Below, piece after piece: positions 53,191-61,363 of a stretch of DNA of 64,000 bases (its first letter is position 1; each line of letters begins with the position of its first letter). Source of the DNA: Paludibaculum fermentans (GTDB lineage Bacteria > Acidobacteriota > Terriglobia > Bryobacterales > Bryobacteraceae). The notes beneath the pieces were generated by a model that was given only the letters and a program-made list of their open reading frames with translations, made no database searches and was not told the origin of the DNA. A program made the position numbers and the translations under genes. The stretch is from the NCBI RefSeq assembly GCF_015277775.1, contig NZ_CP063849.1, positions 2,976,001 through 3,040,000 on the forward strand, read 5' to 3'.

Positions 53191-55026
53191 TCAGCGAATC
53201 ACCAATACATCCAGACCGCTGGCCATGCCCGCCTGACGGGCTATGCGCTGCGTCGCCTTGATGAAATCGTCCGCGTGCGCGTCCGGGATGTTGGGCACGA
53301 ACTTCTGGGGATTGCGGTCGACCAGCGGGAACCACGAACTCTGCACCTGCACCATGATGCGATGGCCGCGTTTGAAGGTGTGCAGGATGTCGGGCATTAC
53401 GTACTCAATCTTGACGAACTGGTTGGCCGGCAGCGCCTCGGGCTTCTCCATGGACTTGTAGAAACGGCCCCGGAAGGGTTCGCCGCGGACCAGTTGCTGG
53501 TATCCACCCATGCGAATGTTGGTCGGATTGGGGGTGGGATCGGGCGCGTCGGCGGGGTAGACATCGATCAACTTCACGACGAAATCGGAGTCGGTACCGG
53601 AAGTGGAGGCGAAGAGGTGCACATCCAGGGGGCCGCCCAGCGTGATGGCCTCTTCCAGCGGCTCGGACTGGTAGGTGAGCACGTCGGGCCGGGAGGAAGC
53701 GTGGCGCTGGTCGTCCACCATATACGTCTGGGGGACGCCGGAGGCGACGAAACTGGTGAAGGGCACGGGCTTGGCCGGGTCGCTGATGTAGGCGTCGAAG
53801 GCGGCCGGATCGGCCGGAGGTTCGAAGCCGAGTTTGCCGCCAGCCTGGAAGTAGAGCGTCTTCTTCTCGGCTCCGCGCGGCGGCCACACATCATAGCTAT
53901 GCCATTCATTGCTGCCGGTGGCGAAGGCCCAGGCGGCGGGCGGCTTCCATTCCCCCTTCCCTTTCAGGAAGTACTCGAAGAACGGAAACTGGATTTTCTC
54001 GCGGAAGAACTCACCGGTCTTGACATCAAAGCGGACGGGACCGAGCGACGAACCGTCGCCGCGGGCCCAGCCGCCGTGTACCCAGGGGCCCATGACGAGA
54101 GTGACGGGGGCCTTGGGCTGATGCGCAGTGGCGGTGCGGGCCAGGCGCAAGGGTCCCTGCAGATCCTCGGCATCAAACCAGCCGCCGACCGCAAGGATGG
54201 CGGGGGTGGTGTCGTGGATGTGGGGCTCCAGGCTGCGGGTCTTCCAGAACTCGTCGTACGATGTGTGCTTCAGGTTGGCGGTCCAGTAAGGATTCTCGAA
54301 GCGGAAGTACTTTTCGTTGCTATTGGCTAGCGGGCCGAGGCCGAGGTAGTAGGCATAGTGGTCGGAGGTGCCGAACTGGAAACCCGCGTTGCGCTCAGCG
54401 GCGGGGCGCTGGGGTTCCTTATGTTCGTAGAAGAAGCGATAGAAACCGAAGTTGGCGGCCAGCATGAAGGCGCCGTTGTGGAACGAGTCGTCGCCGCGGA
54501 AGAGGTCGATCATGGGAGCCTGGGGCGAGGCGGCGACCAGGGCGGGATGGGCCCCTGGGATGGCAGCGGCGGCATAGAAGCCAGGGTAGGAGATCCCCAG
54601 AATGCCCGCCTTGCCGTTGTTGCCCTTCACATTCTTCAGCAGCCACTCGACAGTGTCATAGGTGTCGGTGCTCTCGCTCAATGTGCCGCCGTGCGGGCGC
54701 ATTTCCAGAAAGACGCCTTCGCTCTCATAACGGCCCCGCACGTCCTGACATACGAAGATATATCCGGACTTCGTGAACTGCTCGCTGGGGCCGAGGCGCT
54801 CCGGATAATTCTCGATGCCGTAAGGCGAACAACTGTAAGGAGTTCTCTGCATCAGGAAGGGGTAGGTGCGAGAGGAGTCCTTGGGCACGTAGACGGCGGT
54901 GTGGAGGCGCTTGCCATCCCGCATGGGGACCTTGAACTCGTACTTGGTATACGACTCGCGGAGAGTGGCCACACCCTGGGCGGAGAGCGTAAGGGCGGCG
55001 AAGAGGAGACAGATGAAAGTACGCAT
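53191..55026 (-). CDS. Secreted CocE/NonD-family hydrolase (X-Pro dipeptidyl-peptidase S15-like)
   Basis: A 611-aa exported serine hydrolase. The signal peptide (TFICLLFAALTLSAQG) supports ATG 55026; the frame is open to 55164 without a signal. The catalytic set is visible: Ser146 in GISYPGF, Asp285 in GGWFDAEDLQG and His317 in GPWVHGGW, with the YVPKDSSRTYPFLMQRTPYS entry that is characteristic of the family. The C-terminal beta-jelly-roll domain (LGGPLDVHLFASTSGTDSDF) is present. Family members cleave acyl esters or proline peptides; the substrate here is unknown. A short inverted repeat, GAAGAC-CTGA-GTCTTC (55028-55043), lies directly upstream of the ATG and could fold the leader. Confidence 0.92.
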   Translation of the reverse strand: MRTFICLLFAALTLSAQGVATLRESYTKYEFKVPMRDGKRLHTAVYVPKDSSRTYPFLMQRTPYSCSPYGIENYPERLGPSEQFTKSGYIFVCQDVRGRYESEGVFLEMRPHGGTLSESTDTYDTVEWLLKNVKGNNGKAGILGISYPGFYAAAAIPGAHPALVAASPQAPMIDLFRGDDSFHNGAFMLAANFGFYRFFYEHKEPQRPAAERNAGFQFGTSDHYAYYLGLGPLANSNEKYFRFENPYWTANLKHTSYDEFWKTRSLEPHIHDTTPAILAVGGWFDAEDLQGPLRLARTATAHQPKAPVTLVMGPWVHGGWARGDGSSLGPVRFDVKTGEFFREKIQFPFFEYFLKGKGEWKPPAAWAFATGSNEWHSYDVWPPRGAEKKTLYFQAGGKLGFEPPADPAAFDAYISDPAKPVPFTSFVASGVPQTYMVDDQRHASSRPDVLTYQSEPLEEAITLGGPLDVHLFASTSGTDSDFVVKLIDVYPADAPDPTPNPTNIRMGGYQQLVRGEPFRGRFYKSMEKPEALPANQFVKIEYVMPDILHTFKRGHRIMVQVQSSWFPLVDRNPQKFVPNIPDAHADDFIKATQRIARQAGMASGLDVLVIR

Positions 55027-55083
55027 CGAAGACCTGAGTCTTCTTCCAGTGTATCTACTTGTCGACACCGGTCCATCTGTAAC

Positions 55084-55230
55084 GGTTTGGAAACCAACGG
55101 CGAGTGTGCGGAATCTAACCGGGTGTAGAGAGCCGGCACACCCCCCCAAAGACGTGCTGCTCACTCGGCAGTGCGTTGGCTGGTTCTCTCGTTAGGGCGG
55201 TCGCTCCTCCTCCGACGACCGCCCTTTTTT
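55084..55230 (+). promoter_or_regulatory. Candidate leader RNA with several hairpins and a terminator
   Basis: The stretch holds successive stem-loops on the plus strand: GGTTT-GG-AAACC (55084-55095), GTGTGC/GCACAC (55104-55141), CACT-CGGC-AGTG (55162-55173), and then a terminator. Just before the terminator a 13-codon frame starts GTG at 55154 and ends GWFSR-TAG at 55193-55195. It has no clear ribosome binding site. No plus-strand gene ends upstream, so the terminator must act on a transcript that begins within this leader and would continue into the lyase gene. Confidence 0.45.
55194..55230 (+). terminator. Rho-independent terminator upstream of the tryptophanase-family gene
   Basis: Stem AGGGCGGTCG (55194-55203) and CGACCGCCCT (55216-55225) are perfect over 10 bp with a 12-nt loop, followed by a run of T to 55230. 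The T-run is only on the plus strand. It lies 40 bp before the ATG of the lyase. Confidence 0.85.
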
Positions 55231-55270
55231 CGCCTTTCCCCCGGCGGAGCTACACTGAGGGCGGAGTCGA

Positions 55271-56617
55271 ATGCAAACCATCATCGAGCCGTTTCGCATC
55301 AAGAGCGTGGAGCCTTTAAGGAGAACCACTCCAGAGGAGCGCGCCAAATACCTGGAGCAGGCCGGTTATAACCTGTTCCTGTTGCGTGCCGACGATATCC
55401 TCATCGATCTGTTGACGGATTCGGGCACGTCCGCGATGTCCACCGGACAGTGGGCCGCCATGATGCGCGGCGACGAGTCGTATGCCGGCAGCGCGAGCTA
55501 TTTCCGCCTGAAGACCACGGTGGAGGATCTGACGGGGTTCCAGCACGTGATCCCGACCCACCAGGGCCGCGCCGCCGAGCGCATCCTGTTCTCCGTGCTG
55601 TGTAAGCCAGGCCACGTCGTACCAAACAACACGCACTTCGATACCACCCGCGCCAATATCGAATTCACCGGAGCCGAGGCACGCGACCTGCCACTGGCGT
55701 CGAGTGCGGATACCCAGTCGACCGGGCCATTCAAGGGCGGCATGGATGTGGAGGCGCTGGAGCGGCTGATTGAGGAATGCGGGCCCGAACGAATCCCGCT
55801 GATTATGCTAACCGTCACGAACAATTCAGGCGGTGGGCAGCCGGTTTCGATGGCGAATATCGAAGCCGTGAGCGGCGTTGCGCGGCGGCACGGCATCCGC
55901 TTCTATCTGGACGCCTGCAGGTTTGCCGAGAACGCCTGGTTCATCCGTGAGCGAGAGGAAGGGTACGCCGACTGGACGCCCAAGCAGATCGCGCAGAAGA
56001 TGTTCTCGCTGGCGGACGGTTGCACGTTCTCCGCGAAGAAAGACGCCTTCGCCAATATCGGCGGTCTGCTGTGCACGAACGACCCGGCGCTGGCGCAGCA
56101 GGAAAAAGACCTGTTGATCCTGACGGAAGGGTTCCCTACCTACGGCGGCCTGGCGGGCCGCGACCTGGACGCGATCGCCGTCGGCCTGCAGGAGATCCTG
56201 GAACCGGACTACCTGGAATACCGCATCGCCTCCACCGGCTACCTGGGCCGCCACATCGCCGATCACGGAGTGCCGATCGTCGAGCCGCCGGGCGGCCACG
56301 CCATTTATATCGATGCAGGCAGGATGCTGCCGCACATTCCGACCGGTGAGTTTCCGGCGCAGTCGCTGGCCGTCGAACTCTACCGGCATGCCGGAATTCG
56401 CGGTGTGGAGATCGGCTCCGTAATGTTTGGCGAACACGCGCGGTACGAACTGCTGCGCCTGGCGATTCCGCGCCGTGTCTATACGCAGAGCCACATCGAC
56501 TATGTGGTGGAAGCCATTCTGGAAGTGAACGAACGCAAGAACGAGCTGCGCGGCTACGAGATCACGCAGCAGCCTGAATTCCTGCGGCACTTCTCGTGCC
56601 GGTTCCGGCCGCTGTAA
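55271..56617 (+). CDS. Tryptophanase / tyrosine phenol-lyase family PLP enzyme
   Basis: A 448-aa beta-eliminating lyase. Family landmarks: EPFRIKSVEPLRRTT, FLLRADDILIDLLTDSGT, AAMMRGDESYAGS, PTHQGRAAE, DACRFAENAWF, SAKKDAFANIGGLL with the PLP lysine at K257, EGFPTYGGLAGRDLDAIAVGL and GGHAIYIDAGRMLPHIPTGEFPAQ. The last part and RRTT match tryptophanase more than tyrosine phenol-lyase, but several segments (STGQWAAMM, NIGGLLC) are intermediate, so indole or phenol release cannot be separated. Ribosome binding site GGAG. The gene ends exactly where the convergent VOC gene ends. A terminator-containing leader precedes it. Confidence 0.9.
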   Translation: MQTIIEPFRIKSVEPLRRTTPEERAKYLEQAGYNLFLLRADDILIDLLTDSGTSAMSTGQWAAMMRGDESYAGSASYFRLKTTVEDLTGFQHVIPTHQGRAAERILFSVLCKPGHVVPNNTHFDTTRANIEFTGAEARDLPLASSADTQSTGPFKGGMDVEALERLIEECGPERIPLIMLTVTNNSGGGQPVSMANIEAVSGVARRHGIRFYLDACRFAENAWFIREREEGYADWTPKQIAQKMFSLADGCTFSAKKDAFANIGGLLCTNDPALAQQEKDLLILTEGFPTYGGLAGRDLDAIAVGLQEILEPDYLEYRIASTGYLGRHIADHGVPIVEPPGGHAIYIDAGRMLPHIPTGEFPAQSLAVELYRHAGIRGVEIGSVMFGEHARYELLRLAIPRRVYTQSHIDYVVEAILEVNERKNELRGYEITQQPEFLRHFSCRFRPL

Positions 56618-57550
56618 TCAAGGCTGGCCGACGGGCGGCGGCGCCTTCGAAGACGGCGTCGGCTTGCCGTCAATGGTATTGGGTTCCATGAGCTCGACAC
56701 GCGTGCCGTCTGGATCGTAGAGGTTCAACTGGCGTTTGCGGTTGATGCCTGTTTTCGACTCCAGGGGCCTGATATAGGCAGCCTTGCCGGGCATGAGCTC
56801 GAGCGCGGCCTTCGCCTTCTCGATATCCGGGACAAACAGGCATAGATGGTGGGCCGTGCCGCGCTTGGTGGGCTCAGCGATGGGGCCGCTGTAGAGCATG
56901 AACTCGACATAGTCGTCGCCGTCGGGCACCTTGGCGTTCACCCAACTGAGAACTTTCTCAGTACTGCTGCCGCGCCAGATCTCCTCGAAGCCCAGGATGC
57001 GGCCATAGAAATCCATGGCCTTGTCGAGTGAGCCCACGAGGATTCCGACGTGTGCGGCGCGGTCCGAGATTCGGTTGGCAGGCAGCGACTTGCCACGAGC
57101 CCTGGAACTGGCGCTATCGGATTCGTATTGCACGATCTCCACGGAGTGACCGTCTGGGTCCTGGATCATGAAATTCGAATTCCCGGTGCGGCCTTTGGGC
57201 GTGCGTTCGGGCACTTTCACGCCCTGGGACGCGAGATAAGTGCGCATCGCCTCGGCGTTGTCTACCTCCAGGGCAATGTGATTGAGCCGGTCAGTATTCG
57301 GGGCACGTTCCGGGAAGAGCTCGATGTATTGCCGCTCGTTGATCTTGAAGAAGGTCAGGGAGAGGGATCCGTCAGGCTGGGTCAGCCAGTAAGCTTCCTC
57401 ATAGCCGAGCAGCCCATGATAGAAGGCTCTCGACGCCTCTACGTCCTTAGCGTAGACGGCGATATGGGCGACGCCGGTGATCTTTGGCCGTTTTACGCCC
57501 TGAGCGGAACAGACCGTGGCGAGCAGCGCGAGAAACAACGCGGATTTCAT
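56618..57550 (-). CDS. Secreted protein with two VOC (glyoxalase-like) domains
   Basis: A 310-aa protein: signal peptide (SALFLALLATVCSAQG), first VOC domain about residues 25-150 (GVAHIAVYAKDVEASRAFYHGLLGYEE to DPDGHSVEIVQYE), and second about 170-295 (AAHVGILVGSLDKAMDFYGRILGFEEIW to DPDGTRVELMEPN). Metal-site residues (His of HIAV and HVGI, Glu of VEIVQ and VELME) are in place. It may be a dioxygenase, lyase or binding protein. ATG 57550 is set by the signal peptide. It is followed by the ADOP unit upstream on the same strand with 95 bp between. Confidence 0.85.
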   Translation of the reverse strand: MKSALFLALLATVCSAQGVKRPKITGVAHIAVYAKDVEASRAFYHGLLGYEEAYWLTQPDGSLSLTFFKINERQYIELFPERAPNTDRLNHIALEVDNAEAMRTYLASQGVKVPERTPKGRTGNSNFMIQDPDGHSVEIVQYESDSASSRARGKSLPANRISDRAAHVGILVGSLDKAMDFYGRILGFEEIWRGSSTEKVLSWVNAKVPDGDDYVEFMLYSGPIAEPTKRGTAHHLCLFVPDIEKAKAALELMPGKAAYIRPLESKTGINRKRQLNLYDPDGTRVELMEPNTIDGKPTPSSKAPPPVGQP

Positions 57551-57645
57551 GGCTCCCGCATCATATCGCGACTGGCAGAGGAGGTATGAGCCGAATCGGT
57601 GAGGCTCGCGAACAGAAGAGCCACTCGCACGAGTCCGGCCCGCCC

Positions 57646-60291
57646 TCACTCATGCCGCAACGCGATCAGCGGATCCACGCGCAACGCTCGCCGCGCCGGC
57701 ACGTAACACGCCAGCATCGTGATGGCCGCCAGGACAAATGCCACTGCAGCAAACGTGGGCGGATCCACGGCGCTCACGCCAAACAGCAGCTTCGTCATGA
57801 GCCGCGTCAGCCAGAGTGAGGCCGCACTCCCTACGACGATGCCTGCTCCGGCAATTCGCGCGCCTTGCGCAAACACCAGGCGCAGCACGGACCCGCGCTC
57901 AGCACCCAATGCCAACCGGATTCCGATCTCCTTCGCCCGCTGCGCCACGGAGTATGACACCACCCCGTAGATGCCGATCGCCGCCAGCACCAGCGCCAAG
58001 CCGCTGAACAGCCCTAACAGGGTCAAAGTCACGCGGCTCGTGGAAATGGACGCGTTGACCACTTCCTCCATCGTCGCGACGCCAAACACAGGCTGGTCTT
58101 TGTCGATGGAAGCGACAGCCCGTCGAATCGCCGCAACCAGCGCCGCCGGCTCCTGCTTGGATTTCACGAGCACTGTCATCGCATCGCTGGGTTTCTGACG
58201 GAACGGCAGGTACACTTCGAGTCGCGCCGGATTCGCCAGGCCATACAGCCTGGTGTCGGCCACTACGCCGACAATCGTGACCCACTCCTGTGCACGGTCC
58301 GGCCTGGGCCGGCCAAAGGCGAACCGCTTCCCCACCGGGTCCACTCCCGGGAAAAGCCGTTCCGCCACGCTCGCATTCACCATCGCCACACGTTGCGCAT
58401 TCTCCCTGTCCTGTTCGAGGAAATCGCGGCCCCGCAGCAGACGGATACCGAGCGTCTTTACATAAGAGGGGCTCACGAGGTGCATGTCCGGGTGGGGAAA
58501 GCTGCCGGGTTCCGGCAAGGGCATGCCTTCAACAGTGATATCCGTGCGCCAATGGTCCTCCGTGAGAGGCACCGACGTCCCCAGCGCCGCCGATTCCACG
58601 CCGGGCAGTTCGCCTACATGGGCGAGCACCTGCTGCCAGAAGGCGATCAGAGCCGGGTCCTTCTGGTACCGCTCCGTGCGCAGATTGATCTCAAGCTTCA
58701 CGACATGGTCCCCGCGGAAACCGGAATCCACTGAGAGCAGCCGGTAGAGGCTCTTCATCATCAGGCCGGCGCCGACCAGCAGGACCAGCGCCAGCGCTAC
58801 CTCACTAGCCGCCAAAAGACCGCGCCACCGGTTCCGCCCGCCGGATCCGGTCGTCTTGCCGCCCTCTTTCAACTCCGACTGGACCTCGCCCCTGGCCGAG
58901 CTCAATGCCGGAGCCAGGCCGAAAACGAACATCGAGAGCACGACCAGGCCGAACGAAAATACAAGCACCGCTCCATTCATCTCTACGTTGGCGCCGGCCA
59001 GGGTCTCCGGCGGAATCAGACGCGCGATCACGGGAATCCCGGCCATGGCCAGGCTGACGCCCGCCAGTCCACCCAGCACGGCGACCAGAAAGCTCTCCGT
59101 CAGCATCTGGCGTACAATCCGGCCGCTGCTTGCCCCGATTGCGATCCGCAGCGCCATCTCCCTTGCCCGCACCGCGCCGCGCATCAGGAACAGGTTCGCC
59201 ACATTCGCGCAGGCCACCAACAGCACAAAGAGCGCCGCACCGAGCAGCAGCAGCATCGATGGCCGCGCGTCTCCTGAAAACAGTTCACGCAACGGCTGCA
59301 ACCGGATCCCGAACTGGGCGTTCACCTCTGGATACGCGCGCTCCAGCCGCGCGGCCAGCCCCGTCATCTCCGCCCGCGCCTGCACAGGACTGATGCCCTC
59401 GCCCAGCCGGCCCACCACCACCATTTCGCCGCGCTCGCCTCGTTCACTCACACTGCCGTTGTTGGTTGCCCAAACACCCGCGGGCTCCAGCACATCGCAG
59501 CGCTCCGACCAGCGGAATTCGGGTGGCAATACGCCGATGATCGTGTAGGCCCGGCTATCGAGGCGGATCGTGCGGCCCACTGCACCCAGGTCCGCGCCGA
59601 AATGCGACTGCCACAATGAGTAGCTCAGCAGCACGACCGGCGCTGTCCCGGCCTTTTCCTCTTCGGGCCTGAAGTCTCGCCCAGCCAGGGGCCGCACACC
59701 CATCATGGAAAGAAAGTTGGTGGAAACCGCCAGACCGGAGATGTTCTCCGGCTGTCCGCTGCCGCTCATGTTGAAGTGAACTCCGGCAACCTGCGACATC
59801 TCAGCGAAGCTGCGGCTCTGTGCGCGCCAGTCCTGGAAGTTCGGATAGGAGACGCTCACATCGCCGACGCGCGGAGTGGTCTCGTTCATCACGATCAGGC
59901 GGGCCGGGTCGCGGAACGGCAGGGGCCTCAGCACTACGCCATAAACCACGGAGAAGATCGACGTGTTTGCCCCTATGCCCAAGGCGAGGGTGAACAACGC
60001 CGCCGTCGTGAAGCCGGGCGATCTCCGCAGGGTCCGCCAGCCGTAGCGCAGATCCTGTGCCAGCGTCTCCACCAGCGCCACGCCCCGCGCGTCCCGGCAC
60101 TCCTCCCGGACCTGCTCCCATCCGCCAAACTCAAGCCGGACGCGCCGCAGGGCCGCATCGCGCTCCATGCCCGACTGGATATACTTCTCCAACTGCCGGT
60201 CCATGTGAAACCGAAGCTCGTCATCCATCTGGGACTCGACGGTCTTCCGGCGGAAGAGGGAGAGAAATCGAAGGCGCAGATCAGCCCACAT
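57646..60291 (-). CDS. ADOP-type ABC transporter permease with prefix domain, co-encoded with PadR
   Basis: An 881-aa protein. Its ATG at 60291 has AGGAGG 5 bp upstream and lies 9 bp past the padR stop. Residues 1-85 are the prefix domain (LSLFRRKTVESQMDDELRFH); helix 1 is LFTLALGIGANTSIFSVVYG; the two halves join near residue 470 and the second ends ARRALRVDPLIALRHE. It is the longest intact ADOP with a regulated operon structure in the window. Confidence 0.94.
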   Translation of the reverse strand: MWADLRLRFLSLFRRKTVESQMDDELRFHMDRQLEKYIQSGMERDAALRRVRLEFGGWEQVREECRDARGVALVETLAQDLRYGWRTLRRSPGFTTAALFTLALGIGANTSIFSVVYGVVLRPLPFRDPARLIVMNETTPRVGDVSVSYPNFQDWRAQSRSFAEMSQVAGVHFNMSGSGQPENISGLAVSTNFLSMMGVRPLAGRDFRPEEEKAGTAPVVLLSYSLWQSHFGADLGAVGRTIRLDSRAYTIIGVLPPEFRWSERCDVLEPAGVWATNNGSVSERGERGEMVVVGRLGEGISPVQARAEMTGLAARLERAYPEVNAQFGIRLQPLRELFSGDARPSMLLLLGAALFVLLVACANVANLFLMRGAVRAREMALRIAIGASSGRIVRQMLTESFLVAVLGGLAGVSLAMAGIPVIARLIPPETLAGANVEMNGAVLVFSFGLVVLSMFVFGLAPALSSARGEVQSELKEGGKTTGSGGRNRWRGLLAASEVALALVLLVGAGLMMKSLYRLLSVDSGFRGDHVVKLEINLRTERYQKDPALIAFWQQVLAHVGELPGVESAALGTSVPLTEDHWRTDITVEGMPLPEPGSFPHPDMHLVSPSYVKTLGIRLLRGRDFLEQDRENAQRVAMVNASVAERLFPGVDPVGKRFAFGRPRPDRAQEWVTIVGVVADTRLYGLANPARLEVYLPFRQKPSDAMTVLVKSKQEPAALVAAIRRAVASIDKDQPVFGVATMEEVVNASISTSRVTLTLLGLFSGLALVLAAIGIYGVVSYSVAQRAKEIGIRLALGAERGSVLRLVFAQGARIAGAGIVVGSAASLWLTRLMTKLLFGVSAVDPPTFAAVAFVLAAITMLACYVPARRALRVDPLIALRHE

Positions 60292-60300
60292 GACAGCCTC

Positions 60301-60630
60301 CTAAGCCGGCCCCAGCACTTGGGCCACCGCGGCCGTCATCCGCTGCCATGAGTCCGTTTCCGCCGCCAATTGCTGGCGGCCGCTCTTGGTGAGTTCGTAA
60401 TACTTGGCCTTCCGATTGTTCTCGGAAGTGCCCCATTGCGCCTTGATCCACCCGCGCCGCTCCAGCCGGTGCAGTGCGGGATACAACGACCCCTGCTGGA
60501 TCCGCAGAACATCGCTGGACATCTGCTGCACCCGCTCAGAGATCCCCCAGCCGTGTTGCGGCTCCAGTTCCAGAGTCCGGAGGATCAGCAAGTCCAAAGT
60601 GCCCTGCGGCAGTTCAATCCGATCGTTCAT
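60301..60630 (-). CDS. PadR-family transcriptional regulator
   Basis: A 109-aa repressor. ATG 60630 is preferred over 60687 because the homology begins at IELPQGTLDLLILRTL and a GGGAG site precedes it; the longer form would translate the operator. Landmarks: QHGWGISERVQ, IQQGSLYPALHRLERRGWI and AKYYELTKSGRQQL. It is 35-40% identical by eye to the other PadR in the window. It probably represses its own operon with the ADOP gene through the palindrome upstream. Confidence 0.93.
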   Translation of the reverse strand: MNDRIELPQGTLDLLILRTLELEPQHGWGISERVQQMSSDVLRIQQGSLYPALHRLERRGWIKAQWGTSENNRKAKYYELTKSGRQQLAAETDSWQRMTAAVAQVLGPA

Positions 60631-60644
60631 GGGTTCTCCCTTTC

Positions 60645-60687
60645 CACTTCTACAGGAACCATAACAGACGCCCCTGTAGAAGTGCAA
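60645..60687 (-). promoter_or_regulatory. PadR operator over a sigma70-like promoter
   Basis: Perfect 12-bp arms CACTTCTACAGG (60645-60656) and CCTGTAGAAGTG (60673-60684) lie 16 bp apart. On the minus strand a promoter TTGCAC (60687-60682) with TATGGT (60663-60658) at 18-bp spacing is overlapped by the upstream arm and followed by the downstream arm. Binding would block the promoter of padR-ADOP. The half-site shares TGTAGAA with the region before the other PadR gene. Confidence 0.8.
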
Positions 60688-60736
60688 GAGGAAGGGCTGG
60701 AGAATTGACGTGGAATGCCCGCCTGAGTGACTTCCG

Positions 60737-61339
60737 CTAAGCCCCGGGCTTCACTTTGCGCCGGGCGCTTTCGCAGAGCTTTCTGGCGTGGCAACCCTCG
60801 AGGTGATCGTTGACCAGCCCCATGGCCTGCATGAAGGCGTATACCGTCGTGGGCCCGACAAAGCTCCAGCCGCGTTTCTTCAGATCCTTGGACATGGCGA
60901 TGGACTCCGGCGAAGTGGGCAGGATCGACTCCGGCATGCGGCGTTTGGGTTCGTATTTCCAGACATAGCTGGCAATGGAGCCAAACTCGTCGACCAATTC
61001 ACACGCACGGGCGGCGTTGTTGATGGTGGACTCGATCTTGCCGCGATGGCGCACGATGCCGGCATCGGCCAGGAGCCGCTCCACATCGGCCGGCCCGAAG
61101 CGCGCCACCTTGCGGAAGTCGAAGCCGGCAAAGCCCTTGCGGAAGTCCTCGCGCTTGCGCAGGATGGTGAGCCAGCTCAGCCCGGACTGAAAGCCTTCAA
61201 GGCAGAGCTTCTCGAAGAGCCGGTGGTCGTCGAGCATCGGCATGCCCCATTCGTTGTCGTGATAGGCGACATATTCCGAGGTGGAGCCGCACCACCAGCA
61301 GCGTTGCTTCTTGTCTTCTCCGAGAGTGAGTCCAGGCAC
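60737..61339 (-). CDS. tag: DNA-3-methyladenine glycosylase I
   Basis: A 200-aa base-excision repair enzyme that removes 3-methyladenine. Zinc ligands match E. coli Tag: Cys14 (QRCWWC) and His27 (AYHDNEWG), spaced 13 residues as in E. coli, and His and Cys in VNDHLEGCHAR near residue 180. The base-recognition glutamate is in CLEGFQSGLSW (E48). It lies alone on the minus strand, 24 bp from the stop of the ADOP gene upstream of it, and is not obviously linked to that gene. Confidence 0.95.
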   Translation of the reverse strand: MPGLTLGEDKKQRCWWCGSTSEYVAYHDNEWGMPMLDDHRLFEKLCLEGFQSGLSWLTILRKREDFRKGFAGFDFRKVARFGPADVERLLADAGIVRHRGKIESTINNAARACELVDEFGSIASYVWKYEPKRRMPESILPTSPESIAMSKDLKKRGWSFVGPTTVYAFMQAMGLVNDHLEGCHARKLCESARRKVKPGA

Positions 61340-61363
61340 TATTTCAAACTAACATTGCGCGGC

